Below the pieces are notes generated by a model. That model searched no databases and was not told the DNA's origin. It saw only the letters and a program-made list of their open reading frames with translations. 64,000 bases of DNA, taken from contig JABYQQ010000011.1 of NCBI GenBank assembly GCA_022605405.1, positions 124,001-188,000 on the forward strand. The letters are read 5' to 3'. The DNA comes from Earliella scabrosa (Eukaryota > Basidiomycota > Agaricomycetes > Polyporales > Polyporaceae). Of this stretch, positions 52,310 through 63,515 are shown piece after piece (the first letter of the stretch is position 1; each line of letters opens with the position of its first letter). Position numbers and translations under genes: made by a program.

Positions 52310-53376
52310 TCATGGCAGGCCGTAGTGCATAAGCACCCTTCCATCCAAGGCGGACGACACCAGAATCCTCCCACCCGAGACGAACGCAAGCTGCTTCACC
52401 TCCGCACTATGTTCATCGATCACCATGGCGCACACTCCCTCCCGTCGATCCCACACGCGCACAGCGTAATCCGACGACCCTGTTGCGATGTGCTTCCCGT
52501 CGGGCGAGTAAATCGCTACGTTCACTGGGCCGTAGTGGCCGTGAAGACGCACGAGTCTCTCGCCCGTACGCGCGTCGCAAACTGTCGCGGTCGAATCCGC
52601 CGACGCAGTGAGAATATCTGCGCCGTCGGGGGAGTATGAGAGGGAAAGAATGGGGGCCCGATGTTCGTGAAGAGTGAACTCCGTATGGCCGGAGGCAACG
52701 TTCCACAAGTGAACACTCCCATCTTCCATGCCAATCGCAATGCGATTGTCTTCCGGATTGGGATCAAATGCGGCGGTCCGAACATTTCCACTCTGATTCT
52801 CCTGGAACGAGCGATGCGTGCCGCCTGTTGTCGCGTTCCAGACCCGGAGGGTGCCGTCTGTACCACAGGATACGAGCCAGTGTCCGTCTGGAGAGAAGAG
52901 GACAAGGGTGACAGGGGCCTTGTGTGTGAGTACATGAACCTGGCCGTGTGTTTTGGTGTCCCAGATCCGCACCGTCTCATCGTCTGCTCCTGATGCGAGC
53001 AGCATACCATCCCAAGACCATGTGGTAGTGTTGACGGTCTTGACATGACCGTCTAGAGCGTGGAGCTCAAGGCCGTCTTGGCGATAGAAGTGAAGTGGAA
53101 GTTCAAGGGAGCTCTTCTCAAGGCGGCCCGTGACGCCGCCGCATACCAGATCTCTATTGCTTGGAGAAAACGAGAGGCATCTCACATATGTGAGACTAAG
53201 CGCCTCCTGTTGCAAACCGTCCTGAAGGTAGAGGGAGCGTGTACCAGCGGAACCGATGTCGACGAAATCCCGAATTTGTAGATGAATGTGAGAGGCAGTG
53301 CACAAGTATCGACCATCCAGCGAGGCGGCCATAGTCACTGGTGTTACAGGGCCGCGTACCGAGAATGTATGTGGTT
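52310..53376 (-). CDS. WD40-repeat propeller protein
   Basis: An exon of about 355 codons runs from PHTFSVRGPVTPVTMAASLD to HYGLP and a stop at 52310. At least six WD40 units are clear: HVKTVNTTTWSWDGMLLASG..TVRIWDTKTHG; APVTLVLFSPDGHWLVSCG..LRVWNATTGG; VRTAAFDPNPEDNRIAIG..VHLWNVASGH; APILSLSYSPDGADILTASA..ATVCDARTGE; GPVNVAIYSPDGKHIATGSS..VRVWDRREG; AEVKQLAFVSGGRILVSSA. One unit ends in CD instead of WD. If translation starts at its own ATG (53332) it is a free propeller. However, the frame opens at an acceptor (CCATAG, 53377) that pairs in phase with a GTATGT donor at 53436 in the adjacent F-box-type exon, so it may be the C-terminal half of a larger protein. Function unknown; WD40 propellers bind proteins. 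Confidence 0.78.
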
Positions 53377-53392
53377 CTATGGTAGATCAGAG

Positions 53393-54530
53393 TCATGACA
53401 GGGCCCGGCGCACTCGGGAATTGAAGTGTGACATACTGGGGATCAGTTGTAGCTTCAGCAAATGCCTCTTTTGCAACTCTGCCAAACCCTGCTCTAGGGT
53501 ATCTGTCCACATATCTTGAAGCGCATGGGGAGCCAATACCACGATTGTCAGCCTAGATAGGTTTCGGAAGGTCTCCGTAACATATCGAGCAAGGCTTTCC
53601 AGCTCCTGCACCGTTCTGGTGGACGCTCTCATAAAGTCTTCTCGGATGGCCCCAGAGGGAACATCAATCAAGATGTCACCAAGGATCACTGTTAGTTCTT
53701 CCAGTGACCTCAACGACGGAAGGGACTGAAGGTTCTCTGCTATATATCTTATAGTTCCCTCGATCAAGTGGAAGCCGGTATCCTGGATTGCCAAAGTATG
53801 TAGCTCCGTGAGCCACGACCAAGGCAGCTCACGATATGCTTTCTGACATAAACCATCAGTACACATGGGACGCTAACCATCCGGATGACCACTGACCCAG
53901 GGCCATGCACTATCATCGTCGGGTATATCCGTGATGACATGGTGCAGCGTATTACCGCACAGCATCCATAATAAGCCCAACAAAGGTCGCCCAAGGTCTA
54001 CGGTCTTCAAGCAACGCACCAGGCAAGTCGGACGTTGAGTATAGGGGATGCAAGGATGAGTGCGAGTCCAGTGAGACACTCACGAACAATGTCGTCAGCT
54101 TGACCTTTCCCTCGTAGCGAAGCCTCACCACGTCCCGGGTAGAATCCCAGGGGAACGGAGCGAAGACCCGTTCACACCGGAGAGTAGTGAGCGAAGGGAA
54201 TGCGGAAATCAGCCGCAAGAAGTCTACCGCGGTATTGAACTCGTGGTCGATCAGGGTGAGCTCCTGGAGGTAAGAGTATCGTCCGAGGCATGCAACAAGA
54301 ATCGCACTCCTCACACCAGGTGTAACCATCTCCCCATAACGCCGCCAGCTAGGGATGTCCGACTGGTCAGTTTGCAACACAAGCCGGCGGATGTGAGGGA
54401 AATGAGAAAGTGCTAGCACCAGGACTACTCCAAACCGAGCTGGATCAAGGGAAGGGAGCGCGAGACGAGGCCGAAAGGCCAGGGTCTCAATCCAGGTTTG
54501 CAGGGACGGCATCACCAAACGTGTCATGGG
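53393..54530 (-). CDS. F-box-family C-terminal (LRR-like) region, N-terminus split off
   Basis: Exons read IPMTRLVMPSLQTWIETLAF, LALSHFPHIRRLVLQTDQSD, RYSYLQELTLIDHEFNTAVD, FLRLISAFPSLTTLRCERVF (to about 54090), then WLTELHTLAIQDTGFHLIEG, LQSLPSLRSLEELTVILGDI, FRNLSRLTIVVLAPHALQDM and GLAELQKRHLLKLQLIP. The regular L.x.L spacing and FPSLTTL phrases are those of agaricomycete F-box proteins with degenerate leucine-rich repeats. No F-box is present; one lies 1.57 kb upstream at 56097-56318. Unspliced, the frame stops at 53393. Spliced at GTATGT (53436), it continues in phase into the WD40 exon. F-box proteins present substrates to SCF ligases, but this locus is probably non-functional or re-purposed. 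Confidence 0.6.
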
Positions 54531-56098
54531 AATGACCACCGATGGTCATGACCGTCGACGACCGTCATGTTTGTCTTCGTCCTTCAGCAGATAACGCGGA
54601 ATGCTCGAAGCGCGTAACGGTCGGTCGACAGTCGCCATTGCGAGCTGAATGAATGACAGATAGTTGCCATTCCCTACAGGTGGCTCGACCTCCAATGACA
54701 GCGAGCTGCCATACTACACAGAGTGTATGACCGATTGTGACGAACGCTGACAAACCACATTGAGAAGGAGCAGGAGATTATCGCCTCGCATACGCCCTCG
54801 TTGGCGGGAACACATTGAATAGAACAAATGTAATGGCATTATAGTAGACTAGCGGTACAGCGGGAGAGCTCGAGTACTATATGACATGCGGCATGGGTTC
54901 TGGTGCAGGTCTAAGAACACTCGGCAAGAGAGTCGTACAAACCGTGATGGGGGACAAGCTGGCGCGCAGGGTGTTCGCGGGAGCCAGGCGAGAGCCGTCG
55001 GTATATGCGCACATGAAGAAAGAACTCACCGACGGGCGCAATGTCTGTGCTTGGAAAATGACCCGGCCTTCAGCGAGGGCTAACGTCCCGTGTGCGACAT
55101 GAGCTGCAGGATTGGGACGGAAGTCATTGTTAGCAGAGAGATACGAGCGGAGCTGGTATAGAGAGACGCACTCGAGTGGCCTACTTCGTCACAGCGCTCT
55201 CACTACATGCGGCGCATATAGTGAGCTGTGGTGAGTGCATACGCTAGAGCTATGAGGTGCGTACCTCTCGGCAGCACAGGGGATGTATAGGTAGCATTCA
55301 CCGGTGCGCTTCTGCCTAACTTCGACGGTCTTCCTGTGGAACACGCTGTGGGCATGATGGACGCGCCAAAGTAAGGACGGAGGGCGGAGGATGGCGGTGG
55401 TTGAGAGAGAAAGGAAGGATGAGAAGCAAAGGGAGTGAGAGCGAACTTTATAGCAGCCTGAGCTAGAAGAGAGACAACGCTCTGAGTGACGTCTGTCTGA
55501 CGAACGACGCGACATGACGATCACGTGTCTCGCGTCATGCTACGTCACGGAGGGCGCTCAAAATCCTTCTCTTCTTCCGAATCCCTTTCGATGCCCGCAT
55601 ACCAGGCCTGGGCTGCGAGCTCGCCCTCCTCCTCGCTTCGAGCCACTCACAAGTCACCCTCTTCCTCTGCCAAGTCTCAACGCAGGTCCTCCCCGAGCGC
55701 TCTCGGAGCTCTTCACCGTAGAGCCTGCACTTCTATGCGCCCGTGGCTCAGAGGACAGCGGCCTGAGGAGTGACAACGAGAGTGACGATGGGAGCCGTGC
55801 GGGTGATGGTACAGTATCTGTGCATAGAACACATGTGCTGTAGTGTTATGTCGACAATCAGCGGCTCTGACATTCCCTGTCACCGATCTGACACTTGAGG
55901 GCATACATCAATGTCAGACAGTGCTAACTATCTGTCCCACGAGATGCGTAAATACAGATCGTCGCAGTCGTATGTCGTCCCTGACGAACAATGACGGGCT
56001 TTCGTCTGCGCTGACGAATGGCTGCAATGCATGGCAGCCATTTGTCTCGCCGACGGGCATCTGTCATGCCGCGTCGAGGGATGCCATCGCCGGTCATT
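54531..56098. mobile_element. Possible 1.57 kb TIR element splitting an F-box gene
   Basis: The left end reads AATGACCACCGATGG (54531-54545). The right end, reverse-complemented (56098-56084), reads AATGACCGGCGATGG, 13 of 15 identical and inverted. The interval separates an F-box exon, whose frame hits a stop exactly at the right end, from the matching LRR-like exons. No transposase frame is visible, so it would be non-autonomous. No convincing target-site duplication was seen. Inside, a minus-strand TATAAAG at about 55450 precedes a small frame starting MPTACSTGRPSKLGRSAPVN (about 55354) with a GTACGC donor. A further possible exon, AHVAHGTLALAEGRVIFQAQ, lies at about 55100. Their reality is doubtful. 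Confidence 0.4.
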
Positions 56099-56318
56099 AG
56101 GTGCGTTGTTTGCTGATGGGGTTATTCTTGAGAACATGGCAGAGTTTCTCAAGCTGTCGCTCATTGTTGACTTCGACACGGCGGAAAATATTGACCCGGG
56201 CTCGAGGAAGCCATCGTTTGCAGACCAGGGCGCAGGCGCGCACAGACCGGAGGTCACTGGCATACCATAGCTGGTCGATCACAGCTTCATCGACCTCGAT
56301 AGGGAGTGATGCTGGCAT
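56097..56318 (-). pseudogene. F-box N-terminal fragment
   Basis: 74 codons, MPASLPIEVDEAVIDQLWYA..VRACALVCKRWLPRARVNIF, are a canonical F-box (LP-E-I..L, ACALVCKRW). The frame continues RRVEVNNERQLEKLCHVLKN and stops at TAA beside the inverted end of the 54531-56098 interval. Agaricomycete F-box proteins continue with several hundred residues of LRR-like sequence. That sequence is found at 53393-54530 in the same orientation, so this looks like the detached N-terminus. Confidence 0.65.
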
Positions 56319-56665
56319 GACTACTAGTCGGTGAATTGGTGCGCGCTGCTGGGGTCCGAGAGGGTGCCAGTGAGTGAAGAAGGTAAGTAACGAAGATCGA
56401 TGAAATGAGCAGATGTGTACACTACCTCAAACACCAGTGTTTGCATGATTCGCACGGGGCAACCACGATGTCCCTACGCACGCCCACCAGCATAACAACA
56501 TTGTGGTCTCGCATCTAGAGATGTATTGTCCAGAGTATTACGCTATACAACACGGCATTACAGTACCCACGCAAAAATCTCTCAAGAACGGCGTCCATCG
56601 ACCCCGCGTGGAGCCCACAGCAACCCATTAACAACCTCACGGATGCAGCCTTCGCCGCCCACCAC
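56319..56665. other. Intergenic, no gene seen
   Basis: The 3' flank of SPF1 and the 5' flank of the F-box fragment. Nothing recognisable. Confidence 0.5.
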
Positions 56666-59600
56666 CTACGCCTTCTTCGCCTCCTCCTCCGCCCGCCTCT
56701 TCTCGCGCCTCTCCCGCCCGCGCGTGATCATCGGCTTCGGCTCCAAGCTCGCAAACAGCCGCTTGCACACCTTCTCGATGATGTAGCACCCCACAAAGTC
56801 CACGACCATCGTCGTCGTCAGCTTGAACTTGAACTGCAAAAGCCCTTCCGTCAGCACAACCCCCTCTCAACACTCACGACCAACGAGCAGTGCACGCACC
56901 GAGTTCTCCATCTCGACAATCTGCAGCCACCGGTTCAAGTCGGGCATCAAATCCGTCGACCCCGAGAACGCGACCGCCTGCGCGCCGACCAAGCCCCAAT
57001 ACAGCGCGCCGTTCTCCCTGATGCCCTCCCGGAACGGCCGGCCCTGGAAGTTGATCGCGAACGTCGACACCTGCTGCGAGAGCCCGAGGAGGTAGATCGC
57101 CGTATTCAACAAATTCGGCTCAAACTTGGCCTCGAGGTCGATCGTGCCCCGCGCCTCGAACGCGTGCGAGAGGTTCGTGATGTACACGAGCGAGACGATG
57201 TGCAGCGCGAACTGCAGCAGCACCGACAGCAGCACGTACAGGTTGAAGATGTTTCCCAGCGGCCGCTCGCGCGACAGCTTCTCGACGGGCTGCAGGGAGC
57301 GTTGCATCAGTACACATCCCCTTCCAGCGATAATGGGAGACTGACCTTTGCACGGGAGATGCACAGGAAGCAGACGGACATGAGCATGCCCGTGATCGTG
57401 ACCTGGTAGTCGCCAAACTTGATACCATCCAAGTACTGCACACTGAGACTGTACGCGGTGATGAGGCAGTTGAGCGCCAGGATCTTGTACATCTGGATCG
57501 TCGCGACGAGCGTGCACCGGCCCTGGCGGATGATGTGCGTGACTGCACGCGCCAAGTCAGCTCCACCGAGTAGCAGCAACACACACCACCCAAAACTACT
57601 CACTCGCTCTGACGTTCGAGAGCTTCGACGTGAACGGCGCAGCGCACGAGGCATCTCCGAGCTTGATCTTCGGCACCTCCTCGTCCGCGTCCATCTCCGC
57701 CAGCTTGTCCGTGATCGAGGCCAGGTCGAACTGCATGACCCACCCGGTCAGCCCAGCACGAACCACAACCAACCAACCAACCACCCAAACGCACCTTCTC
57801 CATCGGGTTCTTCTTCCGCGCGCTCTGCAAGTCCGCGGCCGCCTTCTTCTGCGCCTCGACCACGTCCGGGTACAAATGCGCAATCGCCGGCGGCACAGGC
57901 GGCGGCGGCTGGTTGAACCGCGCCGAGATCTTGAGCTGCTGCTCGTACACCTTCTTCACCCGCTCGTTCCGCTGGTGCTCCGCGATCTTCTTCAGATCCT
58001 CCTCCGTCCCGTCCAGCAGCGCGACCCCAATGTGCGCCTGCTTCAGCGCCCCGACGTCGTTCGTCCCGTCCCCGGCCATGAGCGTGACATAGCCAAGGCT
58101 CTTGAGCGACGTCAGGATGAACTCCTTCTGCGCGGGCGACACGCGCGCGTACACCCACGTGTTCTGCACCAGGTCGTTCCACGACGGGTGCGCCTCGTAC
58201 AGCTTCATCGCCGCGCCCGTGATGCAGATGTCGTACTTGTCGAAGAGCGAGGTGTCGATGGGCTGAGCGGGATCGACGGGGATCGTGACGCTGTCGTCGA
58301 CCGAACGCCAGACGAGGCCCGTCGATCCCTCGGGAACGTCCAAGATGAGAGCATCCCGGTCAACAATCTCGACGTCGCGCGCGACGTGGACGGCCGTAAG
58401 AGGGTTGTCACCAGTAATCATGACGCACTGCGGGACATCAGCATGGCGCCTTGCGAGAATCAACGTGCAGACATACCCGATGAGAGGAATCACCGAGCAT
58501 CTTCAGGGTCTCGACCGCATCTTCCTTGAGCGGGCAGTGGAACACCAAGAAACCACAAAACTGCAGCCCCGACTCGACCTGGTCGCGCGGAAGCTTGTTG
58601 ATCTACACCAACGTCAGCGCTTCAATTTCTCCACCACCAGAACATGCCAGACCCACCTTGTCCAAGCTCATGCTCTCCATCTCCTTGTACCCAAGAGCGA
58701 GCACCCGACTTCCCCTGCGCGTGTACCACTTGAACGTCTCGTCATACTTGTCAGGAACCACCGCCAGCATGCGCTTAATCGTCTCCGGCGCGCCCTTGGT
58801 CGCGACCATGCACCGGCCGTTCGGCAAGCTCGACACGGTGCTCATCCTCTTGAGCGCAGACGAGAACTGGAACCTCCGACGGACGATGATATTCGTGCGG
58901 TGAGGCGCGGCAGGATCAACAGGCGCGACGTTGTCGCCCTTGGCGAGCTGCCAGTTGAGCGCGTCGAGCGTGGTGCGCTCCATCGGGTCACCGACAATCG
59001 TCCCGTCGTCCAGACGGACTAGCGCGTGCGCAGCTGCCAGCGCGAGAGTCGTCTCCCGTCCGGTGGCCTTGACGTCCACAAGCTTGATGGGGTCTGAAGG
59101 ACTACACAGGGGGTCAATTCATGCATCCAGGTAGACTGGTTGAGATACCTACTCAACACCCGCCACACCCTCCACGACGAGGTTCTCGGCCGTAATGGTA
59201 CCCGTCTTGTCGAAGCAGCAGACATCAACGCGACCAGCGGAGGGAATGCGGAACGGCTCCGTACAGAAGATGGCTAGTGAAGATGGTCAGCAACACGAAC
59301 CCAGAAAATGCGAAGGCCACGCACCATACTTGGAGAGGGCCACCAAGGAAGCATTGACGGCAAGGGAAAGCTCCATCGGGAGCTCTGGCGGGACGACGCT
59401 CGTGATGATGAGGATACAGTCGAGCAGGAGCTTAGACTTTTTCAAGTCCCGCTCGATACCCTTCGTCCAGACGTACCAACTTGCGGCAATGGCGAAGATG
59501 AGCAAGAAACCGATGAACAAGAAGCTCTCCAAATTGTTCGCTGAGACACGCTCGGTGGAGAAGATCATTGTCCGGACGAGCTGACCCTGGGCAGTGCCGA

Positions 59601-60818
59601 AGCCGGTGCGGAGGACGACACCGAGGCAGCCGCCGTCGGGAGTGTTGCCTCCGTTGCTGGCTTGCAGTAGTTTCGTACCAGAGAAGAGCACGGCGTTCTT
59701 GTGTGCCACGTCCGGGTCAAGGGCCTCGTTCGAGTCAAGGAGGGCAATGGACTCCTTGAGGAGCGGGGTAGACTCGCCCGAGAGCATGGCCTCGTTGACG
59801 ATGCATGTGCCACGGACGAGGAGGATGTCGGCAGGAATGTTGGTCTCGGTTTGCTGCCGACTGACGGAGATGACATCTCCGGGAAGAAGGTCGTCGGACT
59901 GGATCTGGGACCAGACGTTGTTCCTGAGGACGTAGACCGGGTAGGGGGCGACGGACATGGTGCGGAACTCGGTGAGAGTGCGAAGGCGCTGCCAAACGAC
60001 GGTGCACTCGAAGACGATGAGCATGAAGAGGGTGAAGAGGGAGTAGTACCAGTACTCATCCATGCACCAGAGGGCGACACAGAAGACCTGGAAGACGAAG
60101 AAGGGGGCGGTCGCGTGTTCTCCAAACAGAGAGGAGAAGGAGGGGACGGGGATGTTGTACTCGTTTTTGCCGTAGAGGGAGGCGAGGGATGTGAGGTCGG
60201 AGGTGGACAAGGAGGGCGGTTTGAGGAATGAGCCGAGGGGAGGATGGGAGGAGCATGGATAGGGCAGACGGGAGAAGGTGACGGGCTCTGTGGAGGTGAC
60301 GACGTACGTGTCCTGTTGGTAGTTGAAGGTGTAGGTGGACGGGTTCCCGGGCACCTTCTTGTTGAGAGGGACGATTTCGCCCTCGCCTCTGTGGGGAGCA
60401 GGGATGATGCGGAGACAGTCGGCATCGTCGAGAGAGTGTGCCTGGGCCGAGGTAAATGGGAGAACGGGGGATAATGAACGAAAGAGAGGAGACAGACCTT
60501 GCGAGTCGTTATCCAGGCCTTTGCGCCAGTGTTCCATCTCGTGACGAGGAAGCTGAGGGCATGACCCAAGCCGAGGGAGACGCAGGCGAGGAAGGTCCAC
60601 TCCTCGCTCTGGAGCCAGTCGTCGTACCTGACGTAGTAAGCGTAGGCGAGGACTGGATAGAGGGAGAGGAAGGGGATCGTGTAGAGGTGCGTGTACCAGG
60701 GCAGGCCGACGTGCAGCGACGCGCCCGCGATTTCGGACGAGACGACCTTGACCGAGCTCCTGTGTGCGGGCAATGTCAGCGCGGCGAAGGAAAAACGAGA
60801 AAAGACGAGGGCGCACAT
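56666..60818 (-). CDS. SPF1: P5A-type ATPase Spf1 (ER transmembrane helix dislocase)
   Basis: Start chosen at 60818 ([11 protein letters not shown]), the first ATG in frame before [20 protein letters not shown]. The P5A N-terminal membrane region follows ([38 protein letters not shown]), then [20 protein letters not shown], actuator [15 protein letters not shown], membrane motif [20 protein letters not shown] (the P5A PPELP-E signature), phosphorylation site [57 protein letters not shown], hinge [20 protein letters not shown], and the C-terminal helices, ending in a basic [15 protein letters not shown] at 56666. Several 50-70 base introns interrupt it. About 1,200 residues, normal for the family. 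Spf1/ATP13A1 removes mis-inserted tail-anchored and mitochondrial helices from the ER membrane. All catalytic motifs are intact. Confidence 0.95.
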
Positions 60819-61361
60819 CTGAGCTGACGGAGGCGGTCGTGGGCAGCGGTTTTGGGGACACGGACGAGCGAGGACGAGCTCGAGTTGACTGTTGCGTACG
60901 ACTCTCTCCGGCAAGTCTCAGCCACGTCCCTCTCTTCGCCCCATCGCATCACGTGATGATGCCCCTCAGTCGGGCCGGACGGGAGGCGCTCAGTACTCGA
61001 CGCTTGAGCTCGCCGACGGCGAGAGTTCACTGATGTACCGAGTCGCGGAGTCGCAAGCAGGTCGCAAGTCGAACTCGCAACATAGTCGCAGAGTGAGCAG
61101 ACATGAGCGCAGACGAGATTTGGTGCCTCCGGCGAACGATGATGTTGTGCAGTGGCCTCTTATGGGCTACCTGCCGACAGCCAGAAACGAGCTCGGCCTG
61201 AGCGCGGCGGTAGCATACATAGATGCATGGATCATGGATCATGGTGCAAGTACATGGACAACAGCGCGCGATGCGAAACGTCAGAGAAGACCGATGCGTA
61301 CTCCTCTCAAGCGTGTTTTCAACAGCCCCTCCTCCGCCGACTTTCCGCCAACCATCCCCTC
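60819..61361. other. SPF1 promoter side / eL14 3' flank
   Basis: A minus-strand open frame (VMRWGEERDVAETCRRESYA, about 60950) precedes the chosen SPF1 start without an obvious splice into it. Otherwise no gene. Confidence 0.45.
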
Positions 61362-61960
61362 TCATGCGGAAGCCTTTGCGAGCGTCTTGCGAACCTGGTC
61401 TCTCCGCGACTTCTTCGCGAGCATCACGCAGAAACGCTCAAAGTCGTTCAGCGACCTCCGCTTTGCGATCGCCTCCCGCTTCTGCGCCCACGACGACTTC
61501 TGCCACTTCTCCACCGTGCCCTCCTTCTCCAGCTGCTTGCGGATCACACCGCTGCCGGCACCGCGGGGGAGGGATGTGAGAACGAATGGCGTCAGGGCAA
61601 GATGACGGTAGGGGAAGGCTTGGCGAGGAACACCAGTCGAGGGGCCGTCGATGATAGCCTGCCGGTGCAAAAAGATACACTCAGCGTCACAGACAGTCAT
61701 ATATTGAGGACGACTATATTGAGGACGACATGCGTACCCGGTTGTGGTCAATGATTTCCGCAATCACTGCGATCTGACCTTCCTGAGGACCGGCCTTGAG
61801 GAGGACGACTGGAGGATAAACACAGACGCGACCGAGCTCAGGAATGTTGGGAACTGGTAGATGGCACAGAACGTACCACGGCCGACCTCGACGAATCGCT
61901 TGAAGTTTGAGGGTTGTGCCTGCAAGATATCAACCCATGAGCACTCACGTAGTCGGACAT
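61362..61960 (-). CDS. RPL14: 60S ribosomal protein eL14
   Basis: Exon 1 is MSDY (61960-61949; donor GTGAGT). Exon 2 is AQPSNFKRFVEVGR, left at a strong GTACGT donor. Exon 3, VLLKAGPQEGQIAVIAEIID plus HNR, is entered at CCTCCAG and left at GTACGC. Exon 4 starts AIIDGPSTGVPRQAFPYRHL and contains LTSLPRGAGSGVIRKQLEKE, WQKSSWAQKREAIAKRRSLN and DFERFCVMLAKKSRRDQVRK, ending TLAKASA at 61362. All phases match and the order equals the eL14 family. Introns crowded near the start codon are usual for fungal ribosomal-protein genes. It is a structural part of the large subunit, with an N-terminal KOW/SH3-like domain and a basic helical C-terminus. Confidence 0.93.
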
Positions 61961-62354
61961 ACTCGAACTCGAACGAGGAGCCCTCATCCGTGCGAGGGAC
62001 AAGCCATCCATCTCCTTCCCGCACGCCAAATGGTCCCATTCCTCGTCTGCGGCATCCTTTGACCTCGTTCAAGAGATTGGCAGCGTCCAGGTACTCACCG
62101 GCATGATGTTTGGGCTTGAGGGCGTTGTCGTCCAGTCGTTGTCGCTGTCGGGGACGGTGCTGCCAGGAGGAAAGATTTGCTTACGTGAGACGCGCGGCAG
62201 TCGCGTAAAGCCACGTGCGCGACACTTGTTCAGAATCCCGATTCAGACTTGGCTGCAGCTGGTATGTACTCTGCAACTCAGCCCAGTGAGCCAATCTCAG
62301 TTTCAGTAGGACGCAGTTAGGTCTGACATCAACGTTTTAGTGTCCTCCGAAGTC
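61961..62354. promoter_or_regulatory. Divergent promoter between eL14 and the OB-fold gene
   Basis: 394 bases separate the two start codons. On the minus strand an open frame (NEVKGCRRRGMGPFGVREGD, FEFEYV) runs up to the eL14 ATG. It could be a coding relic or leader, but it reads the wrong frame for MSDY. No TATA box is clear. Confidence 0.45.
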
Positions 62355-63515
62355 ATGGCTCGCTATCTCGTGTTTACTGGCATTCCGTCTGCAAATGCGT
62401 TACTACACACTCCCGCTGACCGCGAGCAATTCAAGTGGCAAACATTCACGTCCACAACCGCAACTGTCCTTCCACCGCCGACCCTGCCTCCCTCCACGCT
62501 CGCCATTGCCAACCGGCGCATTTCCAAGATTTACGAGAACGTCATCTTCGCCGAACCTAGCGAGCGCGAGCTTTCCCAGTACATAGAACCTGATGAAAAT
62601 GAAGCAGCGCGGCTAGGTAAGCCCTCGGAGGACACGGCCATCTGTGTAGGCCGTCACTGAACACGCTCCAGGTCACGACAACCAAACGACGGTCATCACT
62701 TGGCCTGCGACGACCCAGGGCGCCGGGGACACCTCAAGATTCTCCGTCGTAGACCTCTCTTTCCTCAGAACCTCTCCAAGTTTCTCACGTGTCCGGTCGC
62801 AACTGATGACCCAAGAGACTCAAGATACCGCATCCTACACCTCCTCCGACACCTCCTCCATCGCCGACTTCCCCGCATTCCACTTCAACCCTCATTCGCT
62901 CACCTCCCTCGCCGCACTTACCGCACACGCACAAGCCGTACGCAACAAGCACGCCCCGAAAGCTGCCCACAAAGTCAACCTTCTCGTCGCCGTCCTCGAG
63001 ATAGACGGCCCCGACACCATACGCGTCAAAAAAGGTCCGGACGCCGGAAAAGAAGTCTCCCTCCTCAAGATGGTCCTCGGCGACGAGTCAGGCGGCCTCT
63101 GCAGGCTGAGTGCCTGGCGAGAAGTGGCTGAAGCATGGTCTGGCCTGACCACGAACGCTTCTTCCCAGTCAACGAAAAAGGGCGACATCGTCTTCCTCGA
63201 GAGTGCGTAGTCATCGTTTTGCGCACACGGCAGCGGACGCTCATCCTCACGTCGCTACAACGTGCATCTCTAGATGTCCTCCCAGCATGGGATTCCGACT
63301 CACCCAGCAGCAGCAGCAGCGCGCGCTCCATGCCCGTCAGTTGCTCCGCGTCGCCCCAGCTACAATCTCGACTCCAAGTCTGCTACCGCGCTCTCCCGTC
63401 CGTTCCTGAAGATGCGCGCCTGCGACCCGACCTACGGGTCGGACTGAGCGACAGAGGGGTGCGCAAAGTAGCCTCCGTCGTCGACTGGTTTGAAAGCATG
63501 GCCGGCCTGTCATGA
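62355..63515 (+). CDS. Predicted OB-fold nucleic-acid-binding protein (shieldin-2/RPA-like)
   Basis: Exon 1 is MARYLVFTGIPSANALLHTP (62355) to about 62614. Exon 2 starts GHDNQTTVITWPATTQGAGD and ends KKGDIVFLE. Exon 3 is VLPAWDSDSPSSSSSARSMP, ending VVDWFESMAGLS with TGA at 63515. Donors are GTAAGC and GTGCGT; acceptors CTCCAG and TCTCTAG; both joins are in phase. The centre, AHKVNLLVAVLEIDGPDTIR..DAGKEVSLLKMVLGDESGGL..LSAWREVAEAWSG..GDIVFLE, has the strand pattern of an OB fold (hydrophobic strand, small-residue turn, V-S-L-L-K, L-G-D, C-R-L-S-A-W). From memory it recalls RPA1 and the SHLD2 OB domains, which bind single-stranded DNA. This is a motif judgement, not a search. About 325 residues. 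Confidence 0.6.

Noticed and set aside
57630..58529. 299-codon plus-strand frame opposite SPF1
   Set aside because: Antisense shadow; it spans SPF1 introns and exons alike and has no recognisable motif.
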